Source: an uncultured Granulosicoccaceae bacterium (GTDB taxonomy: Bacteria; Pseudomonadota; Gammaproteobacteria; Granulosicoccales; Granulosicoccaceae). Taken from it: a DNA stretch of 64,000 nt. The notes under the pieces were generated by a model. It saw nothing but the letters and a program-made list of their open reading frames with translations. It did not search any database and had not been told where the DNA came from. A program made the translations under genes and the position numbers. This document shows positions 46,481 to 55,395 of the stretch, piece after piece; position 1 is the first letter of the stretch, and every line of letters begins with the position of its first letter. Where the stretch lies: positions 1 through 64,000 of the forward strand of contig CALHOU010000099.1 in assembly GCA_938035945.1 (NCBI GenBank), read 5' to 3'.

Positions 46481-47401
46481 CTAAATAGCACCTTCCCGCC
46501 CTGTTTTGAAAAATTGCGAAATTTGTCGCCCACCGATAACAGCAACATTTCCGATAACCACCAAACCAACACCAACTAACGCTAACGGTGTCCAGATAAA
46601 ACCTTCGAAAACCGTACTGATAAGTAGCGCAACAATAGGAAATAACACCATTGCATAAGCGGCTTTATCAGCACCAATTTGCCCGACCAAGCTTAAATAG
46701 GCACCGAACGCGATGATAGTGCCAAACACCGCCAGATACACCAACGACAAGGTATAAGGCATGGTCCATTCAATATTGAAATCGGCGCCTAAGAACAAAC
46801 CATAAATCAGCATAATCAAACATCCATACAAGGTACCAAAGGCGTTGGTTTGAATAACTGATAATCCTTTACTTTGATTTCTTGCGGATATGATATTTCC
46901 CAGTGATGCGCTGTAGGCCGCAGCCAGCACCAGTAACAAACCGATCACGACTTCGTTGGTGTTCGCATTTTCTTTTGCTGCAACAAATTCATCACCAAAC
47001 ACAAAAGTGATACCAAGCAACCCAATCACAGCACCCGCTAGCACGGTTCGCCTGACCGGACGTTTTAAAAATAACGCACCATTAAAGATATTCCAAATAG
47101 CTAAAGTCGAAAATGCGACGGCGACCAAACCGGATGAAATATAGGCAGTGCCATAGTAAATAAGCACATAGTTAAAGCAGAACAAACAAAAGCCTTGAAT
47201 AGCGACGAACAGATGATCAGACAGGCCCATGTGTAATTTGCGACGCGTGAGCAAACAAAAAACCAACAGGATTATAGAGGCCAACAGGAAGCGATAAAAA
47301 ACGGATACCGATTCGTTCACCACACCAATCTGAAACGTGATAACAAACCAGGATGAGCCCCAAATGAGAATGGTGGCAAGATAGAGCCCGATAAATTTCA
47401 T
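46481..47401 (-). CDS. EamA/DMT-superfamily membrane transporter
   Basis: About 306 residues from ATG 47401 (MKFIGLYLATILIWGSSWF); the track ORF adds 13 polar residues. Ten hydrophobic helices arranged as two EamA repeats, the second starting near VVIGLLLVLAAAYSASLGNI and ending with FEGFIWTPLALVGVGLVVIG. The N-terminal 'IWGssf' motif of the drug/metabolite transporter superfamily is present. Substrate unknown; family members export amino acids and other metabolites. It is divergent from the CAP-domain lipoprotein gene. Confidence 0.9.
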   Translation of the reverse strand: MKFIGLYLATILIWGSSWFVITFQIGVVNESVSVFYRFLLASIILLVFCLLTRRKLHMGLSDHLFVAIQGFCLFCFNYVLIYYGTAYISSGLVAVAFSTLAIWNIFNGALFLKRPVRRTVLAGAVIGLLGITFVFGDEFVAAKENANTNEVVIGLLLVLAAAYSASLGNIISARNQSKGLSVIQTNAFGTLYGCLIMLIYGLFLGADFNIEWTMPYTLSLVYLAVFGTIIAFGAYLSLVGQIGADKAAYAMVLFPIVALLISTVFEGFIWTPLALVGVGLVVIGNVAVIGGRQISQFFKTGREGAI

Positions 47402-47501
47402 ATGCGCATAGTGTCGAGTGTGTCGAACATTGTGTTGCATTTAAGACAAGTTGACACCTGCAATAATGCGATCTGTTGCAATCAAGGTTACACTATCAAT
47501 C

Positions 47502-48149
47502 ATGAAGCGAATCAGCTTTACAACGCGATGTCGCGGTTTCAACAAAGTCTGGGTTAGTTTGTTAGCTTGCTTTGTTCTAAGTGCCTGCCAAGGTGCGGTG
47601 CAGCTATGCGGCCAATATGTCTGTGTCGCTTACCGGAGCGACGACAATTGCTCAAACTCGTACAACTGCAACCGAGAACGTATTTGCGAATCCGCCAGCA
47701 GCATCCGTGATCGGGCTCCACGCATAATCGATGAGCTTCGCACGGCACGACGGGCCTGTGCGACCAGCATCAGCAACCCGCAAGCTTACAACCCAACGCC
47801 TCTAACGTGGGATCCACAATTGGCGAGTATCAGCGTCTCCCACGCACGCGATATGGCAAGAAATAGTTTCGAATCTTTTGTTGGTAGTGACGGCCTGTCA
47901 ACGAGCGATAGAATCATGGCCGCCAACATCAACTCTGACAAGGTTATCGAGAGCATCGGTGTTGGACCTCAAACCGCGGCCGAAATTATTAACTATTGGC
48001 TAGATATCGATACAGATTGTCAGCAGCTACTCAACCCCGAAACAACTCGCATCGGCATGGCTTGCGAGGTAGCTGACGAGGCGGGCAAAGGCCCCTACTG
48101 GTCATTGCTTCTCTCCAGCCCAGAACCCGAGAGTTTGCTCGCAGAATAA
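47502..48149 (+). CDS. CAP/SCP-domain (YkwD-like) lipoprotein with altered cavity residues
   Basis: About 215 residues from ATG 47502 (MKRISFTTRCRG), with signal helix and VLSAC lipobox; the track start is 17 codons upstream. A cysteine-rich stretch (CGQYVC...CSNSYNC) precedes the CAP domain: LTWDPQLASISVSHARDMA, SDGLSTSDRI, EIINYWLDIDTDCQQLLNP, then IGMACEV and YWSLLL. Bacterial CAP proteins usually read FxSHxGxDG and GHCxNxMNP; here ESFVGSDG and DTDCQQLLNP lack both histidines. It is therefore unlikely to bind metal at this site. Role unknown, probably envelope-associated. Confidence 0.8.
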   Translation: MKRISFTTRCRGFNKVWVSLLACFVLSACQGAVQLCGQYVCVAYRSDDNCSNSYNCNRERICESASSIRDRAPRIIDELRTARRACATSISNPQAYNPTPLTWDPQLASISVSHARDMARNSFESFVGSDGLSTSDRIMAANINSDKVIESIGVGPQTAAEIINYWLDIDTDCQQLLNPETTRIGMACEVADEAGKGPYWSLLLSSPEPESLLAE

Positions 48150-48210
48150 CCACAGAACTGAGCAAAACCGATAAACTAGCACCATCTTTTCCATTCAAAG
48201 TTCTAAGCCA

Positions 48211-49803
48211 GTGATCACTACTGCCAATCTCACCATTCAATTTGGTGCCAAGCCCTTATTTGAAAACGTTTCTATCAAATTCGGTGAAGGCAATCGTTAC
48301 GGCCTCATTGGCGCCAACGGTAGCGGTAAGTCCACCTTCATGAAGATTCTTGGCGGCGATCTTGAACCATCCCACGGCAACGTCGCCTTCGAACCCAACA
48401 CTCGCTATGCAACTTTGAAGCAAGATCAATTTGCGTTCGAAGATCAAACGGTGCTCGATACCGTCATCATGGGTTATGAAGAACTCTGGAAGATAAAGCA
48501 AGAACGGGAACGCATTTACTCCCTCCCAGAGATGAGCGAAGAAGAAGGCATGCAAGTGGCCGAATTGGAAGTTCAGTTTGCTGAATTGGACGGATATTCG
48601 GCTGAAGCTAAGGCTGGTGAATTATTGCTCGGCGCAGGAATTGAGTTGGGCTTGCACGCAGGCCCTATGAGCGAGGTAGCGCCGGGTGAAAAACTGCGTG
48701 TATTACTGGCACAGGCCCTATTCGCTGACCCAGACATACTGTTGCTCGATGAACCTACCAACAACCTCGATATCAATACCATTCGCTGGTTGGAAGATGT
48801 GCTGAACGAACGCAACAGCACGATGATTATCATTTCGCACGATCGGCACTTTCTTAATAGTGTGTGCACACACATGGCAGATTTGGATTACGGTGGCATT
48901 CAGGTATATCCAGGCAACTATGACGACTTTATGTTGGCCTCTACTCAAGCTCGCGAACGTCTATACGCTGACAACGCCAAGAAGAAAGCGCAAATTGGTG
49001 AACTGCAAGCATTCGTACAGCGCTTTAAAGCGAACAAGTCCAAAGCGCGCCAAGCTACATCGCGACAAAAACAAATAGAAAAACTACAGATAGAAAAGAT
49101 CAAACCATCGAGTCGGCAAAATCCGTACATTCGGTTTGAAGTGGGTAAGAAACTTTTTAGAAACGCGATTGAATTGGAGAATGTTAGCGCAGGCTACGGC
49201 GATGGCCTGGTGTTAAAAGATCTTAACCTGATGATAGAGGCTGGTGAAAAAGTTGGCATCATCGGGCCTAATGGAATTGGCAAAACCACTCTACTCAAAC
49301 TATTGGTTGGCGATTTAGATCCTAAATCTGGCAATGTGAAACTAACCGAGAACGCCAACACTGGATACTTCGCACAAGACCACGCGGAAGACTTCTCCAC
49401 GAATGTAACAATCATCGACTGGATGACGCGCTGGGGCAAAGAAGATCAAGATGAAGAAACCATACGGGGTATTTTGGGCCGGCTATTGTTCAACAAAGAC
49501 GACATTAAAAAGCCGGTCAACGTGGTTTCAGGCGGTGAGCAGGGGCGATTGTTGTTTGGCAAGCTCATGCTGCAATCGCCAAACATTATGATCCTCGACG
49601 AACCAACCAATCACTTGGATATGGAATCGATAGAATCGCTAAACTTGGCAATGGATATGTACGAAGGTACCGTTATATTCGTGAGCCACGATCGCGAATT
49701 CGTTAGCTCACTGGCAAACAGAATTGTGGAACTGAGTGAAGATAAATACACTGACTATCGCGGTAACTACGAAGACTATTTAGAAAGCCAGGGAATCGTG
49801 TAA
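48211..49803 (+). CDS. ybiT: ABC-F ATPase YbiT
   Basis: A 530-residue ABC-F protein, very close in pattern to E. coli YbiT. Two ATP-binding cassettes with Walker [13 protein letters not shown] and [12 protein letters not shown], Walker [13 protein letters not shown] and [12 protein letters not shown], and an ABC-F linker rich in charged residues ([19 protein letters not shown]). The first cassette's signature reads [15 protein letters not shown], also as in YbiT. ABC-F proteins bind the ribosomal E site and rescue stalled translation. It starts at GTG. No transmembrane domain. Confidence 0.95.
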   Translation: MITTANLTIQFGAKPLFENVSIKFGEGNRYGLIGANGSGKSTFMKILGGDLEPSHGNVAFEPNTRYATLKQDQFAFEDQTVLDTVIMGYEELWKIKQERERIYSLPEMSEEEGMQVAELEVQFAELDGYSAEAKAGELLLGAGIELGLHAGPMSEVAPGEKLRVLLAQALFADPDILLLDEPTNNLDINTIRWLEDVLNERNSTMIIISHDRHFLNSVCTHMADLDYGGIQVYPGNYDDFMLASTQARERLYADNAKKKAQIGELQAFVQRFKANKSKARQATSRQKQIEKLQIEKIKPSSRQNPYIRFEVGKKLFRNAIELENVSAGYGDGLVLKDLNLMIEAGEKVGIIGPNGIGKTTLLKLLVGDLDPKSGNVKLTENANTGYFAQDHAEDFSTNVTIIDWMTRWGKEDQDEETIRGILGRLLFNKDDIKKPVNVVSGGEQGRLLFGKLMLQSPNIMILDEPTNHLDMESIESLNLAMDMYEGTVIFVSHDREFVSSLANRIVELSEDKYTDYRGNYEDYLESQGIV

Positions 49804-49805
49804 TA

Positions 49806-49845
49806 CCCAACTCGGCTATTTGCAACTGACTACAACCGAGTTGGG
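49806..49845. terminator. Bidirectional terminator between ybiT and the pilin operon
   Basis: CCCAACTCGG and CCGAGTTGGG, a perfect ten-pair stem with a 20-base loop, between the stops of two convergent genes. No long T run is seen, so efficiency is uncertain. Confidence 0.6.
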
Positions 49846-49855
49846 CTAAGAAATA

Positions 49856-50293
49856 CTACCAACAACTCTCAGCTGTTGAGGTTCCACTGACTGTGCGTTG
49901 CGCTGACGAATTTAACGTAAAGTTTGCACACTCCACGTCCTTTAGCTGAGGACTACCCGCCATCGGCGCCGCTGTTGCTGAGTAACGACTGTTATTATCA
50001 GCAGTGGTTATAGTAACCGTATAAAAACCCTCATCTGACTCAGCTGTGTCTGCTGCGCCAAAGCCCAACTCAGACATTTTATCGCTATAGCGATTGTACT
50101 CCGAATAAAATCGTACCTGCTCACTGGCCACTTCAATTAAAAACGACGTTGCATCAACGCGACGCGATTGCAACATATAGCTGTTATAACTTGGTATAGC
50201 CACAGCCGCCAATAGGCCAATAATCGCTATAACAATGATGAGCTCGACGAGTGAAAATCCCTTAGTTCGTTTTGTGTGTTTTTTTAATATCAT
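49856..50293 (-). CDS. pilE: Type IV pilin-like protein (PilE type)
   Basis: About 145 residues from ATG 50293. A short basic leader (KKHTKRTKG) precedes FSLVELIIVIAIIGLLAAVAIPSY, the type III signal cut by prepilin peptidase between Gly and Phe, with Glu5 conserved. The globular part begins SYMLQSRRVDATSFLIEVASEQVRFYSEYN as in PilE-type minor pilins and ends with a Cys pair (VECANF...ESCW). It is the last gene of the minor pilin operon, 33 bases after pilX. Inferred to be a minor pilin of the pilus tip or shaft. Confidence 0.9.
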   Translation of the reverse strand: MILKKHTKRTKGFSLVELIIVIAIIGLLAAVAIPSYNSYMLQSRRVDATSFLIEVASEQVRFYSEYNRYSDKMSELGFGAADTAESDEGFYTVTITTADNNSRYSATAAPMAGSPQLKDVECANFTLNSSAQRTVSGTSTAESCW

Positions 50294-50350
50294 TATGTTT
50301 GTGCACCCATGCATCAAGACTTGTTTAACTTAGCTAAATTCAGGCTCAGC

Positions 50351-50896
50351 CTATGAACCTGGGGTTACGCATTTGCCAATTGAATAGAATCGTGGCGTGG
50401 AGCTGGACACACGCAAAACATGGTCAGCTCTGGCTTTACTGTTAGCGATGTTCGATACAGCGCGTATATCGTATTCTGCTCCGGTATTAGGATTACCACT
50501 TTCATCGGCTGTCATATCCGAACCAAATTTTGCTTTCTCTAAGCAGAATTGAATACTGGCTTCGGCACTCACATCAACAGATGTACCTAGTGTGTTTGTC
50601 TGGTCGAGTTGTGCATTTATCAAATCAGTTTCATCAGTAAATACAACCGGGTCGGGCTCTAAGTTAGTGGTACGTGAATCGAGCAACATCTGCTCGTAGT
50701 CGTCAGAAGAGGTAATACTATTGATAACCGACTCAGACGTTTCGAACACAATGGCTTTTTGCTGTGCATTGCTCGATACTTTTTCCGCCAATCGGGAGCT
50801 GTTTAAGGTCGCTACACCAAGAATTGTCATCGCCACTAACAGTATTAAACTGACAGCAAGCGCAGCTCCGTTTTGTTTTTTTATATTATTCATCAT
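50351..50896 (-). CDS. pilX: PilX-like minor pilin
   Basis: A 181-residue protein with KKQNGAALAVSLILLVAMTILGVATLN, the PilX type of prepilin start (glutamate at position five of the mature chain is absent, as in PilX/GspK-like subunits). The rest is a globular domain with two cysteines, ending in YSIGKCVTPGS. PilX is part of the minor-pilin priming complex. In most operons pilY1 follows, but here only 33 bases separate pilX from pilE. Confidence 0.88.
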   Translation of the reverse strand: MMNNIKKQNGAALAVSLILLVAMTILGVATLNSSRLAEKVSSNAQQKAIVFETSESVINSITSSDDYEQMLLDSRTTNLEPDPVVFTDETDLINAQLDQTNTLGTSVDVSAEASIQFCLEKAKFGSDMTADESGNPNTGAEYDIRAVSNIANSKARADHVLRVSSSTPRFYSIGKCVTPGS

Positions 50897-50926
50897 GACT
50901 TGGTTTCAATTGCAATTCGCTTGGGC

Positions 50927-51613
50927 TTATCTATTACGCAACATGACAGTATTGGTGAACACATTACGCGCAATCTTGTCGTCGGTTGTGACCTCTTGGT
51001 CAAACAGCACATGCTTTTCCTCGCCACGCCGAGAACGAATCGCATCACCTGAACTAACCAGTATTGCCACGCGCATGGCAACGACTTCATTTGCATCAAT
51101 GGTTGCGCTGTAAGGTATGTATTGTTCAGGGATTTCATCACCATCAGAATCTATGCCCCAAAGCATGGCCATTGCTTCAACACCTTCAACAATGGGCATC
51201 GCGGTGTTACCGATATTGCCTGTGCAAGTAATCGTGTCATTAACCGTATCGAGTGCGTAGGTGTTCTGAGCAATACCCCCAACCGGCGCAGTTGCCTGTC
51301 CATTGCAATCGTATAGTGCGGTCATGCGCACGACAAAACGCTCTGGACCACTGGCTGCAATATCAAACGGCTCTAGGTCACCATCGGGTGCGTAACCAGC
51401 GAGCCGAATCCCGCGTTGTAATGTTGAAATACCGTAGCGACCGTTCTCTTGCATTTGCTGCAAGCCTTGGCTAAACCTTGAAGATCGTGTTGACCCCACG
51501 TACGTGTTAAACACCGCACTGATAACTATCAATCCAAGTACCAGCGCAATCATCAATTCAACCATGGAAAAACCAGATTGCCGTGAGCGTCTGTAAGCTT
51601 TGTTCATGTTCAT
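50927..51613 (-). CDS. pilW: PilW-like minor pilin
   Basis: A 228-residue prepilin: RRSRQSGFSMVELMIALVLGLIVISAVFNTYVGSTR, with cleavage after Gly and Glu5 present, then LQQMQENGRYGISTLQRGIRLAGY, the PilW signature. It is shorter than many PilW proteins. Two cysteines (YDCNG, ITCTG) are in the globular part. Its ATG overlaps the pilV stop (ATGA), so the two are translationally coupled. PilW helps form the tip complex that starts pilus assembly. Confidence 0.92.
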   Translation of the reverse strand: MNMNKAYRRSRQSGFSMVELMIALVLGLIVISAVFNTYVGSTRSSRFSQGLQQMQENGRYGISTLQRGIRLAGYAPDGDLEPFDIAASGPERFVVRMTALYDCNGQATAPVGGIAQNTYALDTVNDTITCTGNIGNTAMPIVEGVEAMAMLWGIDSDGDEIPEQYIPYSATIDANEVVAMRVAILVSSGDAIRSRRGEEKHVLFDQEVTTDDKIARNVFTNTVMLRNR

Positions 51614-52182
51614 GGCTTCAACCTCACTTGAACGCGTCGCGACACCATTTCATCAGCATTGGTTCTAGCTCTACCTTCTGTCCAGGTCACTGATATTTGG
51701 TAGGTTGAGCCCGCAGGGCAATTAAGATCCATGCATGACACCGTAAGTTGGCCGTTCGGCAAAGTACCGATCACGCCCTTATTCGCACCTTGATCACCCA
51801 AGTCACCACATGACACAGTGAACATATCGAATGCAGCTAATTCGGTGGTGCTGCAGCTAGGTGTAGCGCTAACACCTTTACGCGCCTGACAATAAGTTGG
51901 TGGTGGAATATTGCAGTCAACGGCAGCGGAATCAAAACCTGCGTAATCTGCGTCGATAACGCCTTGCGTATTTAGCCGAATACGTGTTGCCGCGCTTTGC
52001 GCAAACAGTAAGGCTTTAGAACGATTAAAGCCACCCGAGCTATGCTTCATACCAGTTAGTTGCAAACTTGCCATCCCTAAAACACCAAAGGACACAACAA
52101 CCAGTGCAACCAGCACTTCAATTATTCCTACGCCGCCTTGCCTAGTGCGAGATACGCGATTAGATTTTCTATCTATGATCAT
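51610..52182 (-). CDS. pilV: PilV-like minor pilin
   Basis: A 190-residue prepilin: QGGVGIIEVLVALVVVSFGVLGMASLQ, the PilV start with Gly-Val at the cleavage position, followed by LQLTGMKHSSGGFNRSKALLFAQSAATRI. Several cysteines occur in the globular region (VDCNIPPPTYCQ, SCGD, CMDLNC), probably disulfide-bonded in the periplasm. It overlaps fimT and pilW by four bases each (ATGA), a fully coupled arrangement. Confidence 0.92.
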   Translation of the reverse strand: MIIDRKSNRVSRTRQGGVGIIEVLVALVVVSFGVLGMASLQLTGMKHSSGGFNRSKALLFAQSAATRIRLNTQGVIDADYAGFDSAAVDCNIPPPTYCQARKGVSATPSCSTTELAAFDMFTVSCGDLGDQGANKGVIGTLPNGQLTVSCMDLNCPAGSTYQISVTWTEGRARTNADEMVSRRVQVRLKP

Positions 52183-52724
52183 GGTGGTGTCACCGTTGTC
52201 ACTCTGCCATTGGCTGAAACAGTAATTTCTCTTACTTGCGTTCCATCGCCGTAGTCAATGCCCACTATTCCAGAAATCGGAATCTGAGCCACATTCACAC
52301 TAGCGCCTGAATCGTTGAAGTAAATTTGAGTGCCGAACACAGCTTCGGGTGTGAACTGAAATGCGGGACCAAGCGGCTCTACACGATGCAAAATATCTTC
52401 ACCTACATCAAGTGCACCGTTTCGATTCGAGTCCGCGTAGACCAACCAACCTTGGTTATAGTTTGTACCGGCCTGACAATCAGCATCATCTGCCATCGGG
52501 TCGTCAGATATGCACAAGCCAACAGGTTCCAAGCGTTCCATCGATGCCGACCTGGCTAGTTGCAGTGAATGAACCAACGCGTTATTCGCCTTGGTCATCT
52601 CACTGTGCGCCATAAAATCTTTGAACGAAGGTATGCCAACAGCGAGTAACACGCCAGCAATAGCCATCGCCACGAGCATCTCGATGAGTGAAAAACCACT
52701 CGATATTTTCAATTTACGGTGCAT
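52179..52724 (-). CDS. fimT: FimT/GspH-like pseudopilin
   Basis: A 181-residue prepilin, first gene of the operon. SSGFSLIEMLVAMAIAGVLLAVGIPSFKDFMAHSEMTKANNALVHSLQLARSASMERL is typical of FimT/GspH/FimU: cleavage after Gly, Glu5 present. The C-terminal globular domain has WLVYADSNRNGALDVGED and ends in ITVSANGRVTTVTPP, as in GspH. FimT-type minor pilins have been linked to DNA binding in natural transformation. It is preceded by a long leader with a terminator-like hairpin. Confidence 0.92.
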   Translation of the reverse strand: MHRKLKISSGFSLIEMLVAMAIAGVLLAVGIPSFKDFMAHSEMTKANNALVHSLQLARSASMERLEPVGLCISDDPMADDADCQAGTNYNQGWLVYADSNRNGALDVGEDILHRVEPLGPAFQFTPEAVFGTQIYFNDSGASVNVAQIPISGIVGIDYGDGTQVREITVSANGRVTTVTPP

Positions 52725-52835
52725 TGCCGATGAATTCCTGTTTCAGCCCCACGGATTATTCACGGGTGCTACCGTAGAAATATCGGCCGAGTAGTCGATG
52801 TGTTTAGTCTGACCAGCTTGAGAGGCTAAATCTAA

Positions 52836-52870
52836 AATAAAAAAAGTGGCTGTAGGAATAACCTACAGCC
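52836..52870 (-). terminator. Intrinsic terminator upstream of fimT
   Basis: On the minus strand GGCTGTAGG-TTATT-CCTACAGCC, nine perfect pairs, followed by ACTTTTTTATTTT. It lies more than 200 bases after the gor stop and more than 100 bases before the fimT start, so it ends either the gor transcript, a short RNA, or (as an attenuator) the pilin leader. Confidence 0.8.
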
Positions 52871-52954
52871 CATTATGTGAAGAGGCGAGTTTGGACCAAA
52901 CTGTGAATCTGTTCCTACACTCACTACCGTTGACGGCGTCTACACGAACCACTG
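52836..52954 (-). ncRNA. Candidate about 115-nt small RNA or attenuated leader of the pilin operon
   Basis: If transcription starts near 52954 from the CRP-site/TTTAAT promoter, the transcript would hold a short perfect hairpin at 52888-52902 and end at the terminator at 52870-52836. It would be either a stand-alone small RNA or a leader that must be read through to express fimT-pilE. No known RNA family was recognised. Confidence 0.35.
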
Positions 52955-52984
52955 AACGGTATTAAATCGAAATTGGATTAGAAG

Positions 52985-53000
52985 TGCGAATCTGATCACA
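52985..53000. promoter_or_regulatory. CRP/Vfr-like binding site upstream of the pilin operon
   Basis: Minus-strand TGTGA-TCAGAT-TCGCA, one mismatch from the TGTGA-N6-TCACA consensus. A TTTAAT -10 candidate follows about 19 bases later, which would place the site near -41, the class II activator position. Confidence 0.45.
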
Positions 53001-53081
53001 TTTTGTGAGTCAAAAAATGTCACAAGGACACCGCAGATTTTTCGGACAACCCAAATGCACTAAAAGCCCAAAAATGTGAAG

Positions 53082-54434
53082 TCAACGCATAGTGACAAGC
53101 TCTTCTGAACTGGTTGGATGAATGGCCACTGTATCGTCAAAGTCTTTCTTGGTGGCACCCATGCTGATCGCGACCGCGAAACCCTGCATCATTTCATCAA
53201 CTGCCAGCCCGATCATGTGGCAACCCACCACTCGCTCATCCTTTCCAACAACGACCAGCTTCATTGTCGTTTTAACCTTGTGCTCAGTGAATGCCATATA
53301 CATTGGATTAAAGCTGGCTTCATACGTATTTACATCATCACCGTATTGCTCTCTGGCCTGTGCTTCAGTCAAACCAATCGTAGCAATCGGTGGGTGACTA
53401 AACACCACGGTCGCAATATTTTCGTAGTTCAAATGCCGATCAGTTTGGTTGTTGTAAATTCGATCTGCCATACGACGCCCAGCGGCAATAGCGACTGGCG
53501 TGAGCTCTGCCTGACCAGTTACATCACCTAACGCGAATATATTCGGTACGTTAGTTTGCTGAAATTTATCGACCGGAATATAACCACGTTCATCTACTTC
53601 AACGCCGGCTTCCTGTAGTCCAATACCTTTGGTTAAAGGTGTGCGGCCGATGGCGAATATCACCTGATCAAAACCATCGAGTGTTTGCCCAGACTCGCCG
53701 TGAACACGAAGCTTGCCATTGTGCTGCTCAATTTTTGCAGCCGTAAACTCGGTATTAATAGTAACGCCATCAGCTTGCATGGCTTCGCTGAGTCGCTCTG
53801 AAAGCACGCTTTCAAATTCACGAAGAAAGGTTTTCTTGCGCACAGCTAGCGACACATCGGCACCCAGTGCTTGCAACATCCCGGCTAACTCCACCGCAAT
53901 ATAGCCTGCACCGAGTACCAATACTTTTTCCGGCAGGCTCTGCAATTCAAAAAAACCGTCTGAAGTAATGGCTAGTTCTTTACCTTCGATATTTGGCACG
54001 GTGGGGGTACCACCTGGCGCTAGGGCGATGCGTTCGGCGGTATATTGTTTACCGTTTACCTCAACTGTATTCTTATCCACAAGCTTGGCCAGCCCGTAGG
54101 CTGTGTCCACACCGTTCTTTTCGAAAGCACTAACGTAGTACTTATTGATGTTACTGATATAGTTTTCGCGTTTAGTAACAAATTCAGACCAATTAAACGG
54201 CGCATTGCGAGTGATGTCGTAGCCATAGCCGGGGGCATCACGCAGCGCGTGCGCCATGTCGGCGGCATACCACATGGCCTTTTTAGGTACACAGCCACGG
54301 TTCACGCAGGTACCACCCATCTCAGGATCTTTTTCAATGATTAAACAGCGTGCGCCATAGCTCGCCGCTCGGTTTGATAAGGCGATGCCGCCACTGCCGC
54401 CGCCAATTGCTATGAGATCGTAATCGTAAGCCAT
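53082..54434 (-). CDS. gor: Glutathione-disulfide reductase
   Basis: A 450-residue FAD- and NADPH-dependent reductase that regenerates glutathione in the cytosol. FAD motif [15 protein letters not shown] at the N-terminus; redox-active disulfide in [21 protein letters not shown] motif [19 protein letters not shown] with the arginine of AVRKKTFLR that prefers NADPH; the dimer-interface C-terminus [13 protein letters not shown] contains the catalytic His-Glu pair. Full length, no oddities. GGAAA precedes the ATG. It is divergent from ubiA. Confidence 0.95.
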   Translation of the reverse strand: MAYDYDLIAIGGGSGGIALSNRAASYGARCLIIEKDPEMGGTCVNRGCVPKKAMWYAADMAHALRDAPGYGYDITRNAPFNWSEFVTKRENYISNINKYYVSAFEKNGVDTAYGLAKLVDKNTVEVNGKQYTAERIALAPGGTPTVPNIEGKELAITSDGFFELQSLPEKVLVLGAGYIAVELAGMLQALGADVSLAVRKKTFLREFESVLSERLSEAMQADGVTINTEFTAAKIEQHNGKLRVHGESGQTLDGFDQVIFAIGRTPLTKGIGLQEAGVEVDERGYIPVDKFQQTNVPNIFALGDVTGQAELTPVAIAAGRRMADRIYNNQTDRHLNYENIATVVFSHPPIATIGLTEAQAREQYGDDVNTYEASFNPMYMAFTEHKVKTTMKLVVVGKDERVVGCHMIGLAVDEMMQGFAVAISMGATKKDFDDTVAIHPTSSEELVTMR

Positions 54435-54507
54435 TAAAAAATTTCCAATAATTTTGTGTTGTTAAACGCTACTATACCGAGGTCATGAAAATTACGCCGA
54501 GACCCTT

Positions 54508-55395
54508 TTGATCGCCTACCCTATACGCGAGAAACTGCCGCATATTATTGCCTTAACACGGCTTAATAGCCCTATCGGTATATACCTATTGCTGTGGCCG
54601 ATGCTGTGGGCCTTGTGGTTTGCTGCAGAGGGGATACCCGATCTGTCAAACCTGATTATATTCGTTCTGGGCACAATACTGACACGCTCAGCTGGGTGTG
54701 CAATCAATGACTATGCCGATCGCGACCTTGATGCCCATGTTGAGCGAACCAAAGCCCGACCTCTCGCCACCGGTGCGCTGTCACCAACGGATGCGCTCAT
54801 TATCACAGCCGTGCTCATGCTATTGGCGTTTTGTTTGGTTTTATTTACCAATCAACTCACCATCATGATGTCCTTTGTGGCTTTGGTGCTGGCCGTCATT
54901 TACCCGTTTACCAAACGCATTACCTATTGGCCTCAGGCTTTTCTGGGCCTGGCTTTTGCGTTTGCTGTACCTATGGCTTTTGCAGCACAAATCAATAGTG
55001 TGCCAAGCATCGCCTGGTTGATCTTTATCGCCGCTGTTATATTAGCGATCGCTTACGACACGCTTTACGCCGTCGCTGATCGAGAATTCGATATCAAAAT
55101 GGGCATGAAGTCCACGGCGATTTTGTTTGGCGATAAAGAGCTGATTATTGTAGCGTTCTTGCAATTGCTGGTGTTGACCATATTGTTCGTTGTTGGTGTG
55201 ATGGCCGAACGTGGATTGACCTATAACCTAACTCTACTTGCGTCTATCCTCTTTATTGTCTACCAAAACCGAATAACGCAAACGCGCGACCCAGAGCAAT
55301 GCATTAAAGCTTTCCTGAATAATCACTATTTGGGTATGACCATATTTGCAGGGATAGTACTTGATTACTTTATTAAACCAAGCGGTGTCGCATGA
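54508..55395 (+). CDS. ubiA: 4-hydroxybenzoate polyprenyltransferase UbiA
   Basis: A 295-residue inner-membrane prenyltransferase of ubiquinone synthesis, with about eight helices. Both aspartate-rich motifs that bind the Mg-prenyl-diphosphate are present: INDYADRDLDAHVERT and YDTLYAVADREFD. RLNSPIGIYLLLWPMLWAL is the usual first helix. The start is TTG 54508, with no in-frame ATG nearby. ubiC is not adjacent. Its stop overlaps the ATG of the first GTPase gene (ATGA), which couples ubiquinone synthesis to a gene of unknown role. Confidence 0.94.
   Translation: MIAYPIREKLPHIIALTRLNSPIGIYLLLWPMLWALWFAAEGIPDLSNLIIFVLGTILTRSAGCAINDYADRDLDAHVERTKARPLATGALSPTDALIITAVLMLLAFCLVLFTNQLTIMMSFVALVLAVIYPFTKRITYWPQAFLGLAFAFAVPMAFAAQINSVPSIAWLIFIAAVILAIAYDTLYAVADREFDIKMGMKSTAILFGDKELIIVAFLQLLVLTILFVVGVMAERGLTYNLTLLASILFIVYQNRITQTRDPEQCIKAFLNNHYLGMTIFAGIVLDYFIKPSGVA

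Larger units (their letters stand above)
52725..53081. other. 357-base leader and intergenic region between gor and fimT
   Basis: No ORF was recognised. In minus-strand order it contains a CRP/Vfr-like site (53000-52985), a TTTAAT -10 candidate (52966-52961), a perfect hairpin around the palindrome AGTTTGGACCAAACT (52888-52902), an intrinsic terminator (52870-52836), and then the 5' untranslated region of fimT. Confidence 0.6.

Noticed and set aside
53004-53024. TGTGA...TCACA as a second CRP site
   Set aside because: The spacer is 11 bases, not 6; the arms match but the spacing does not.
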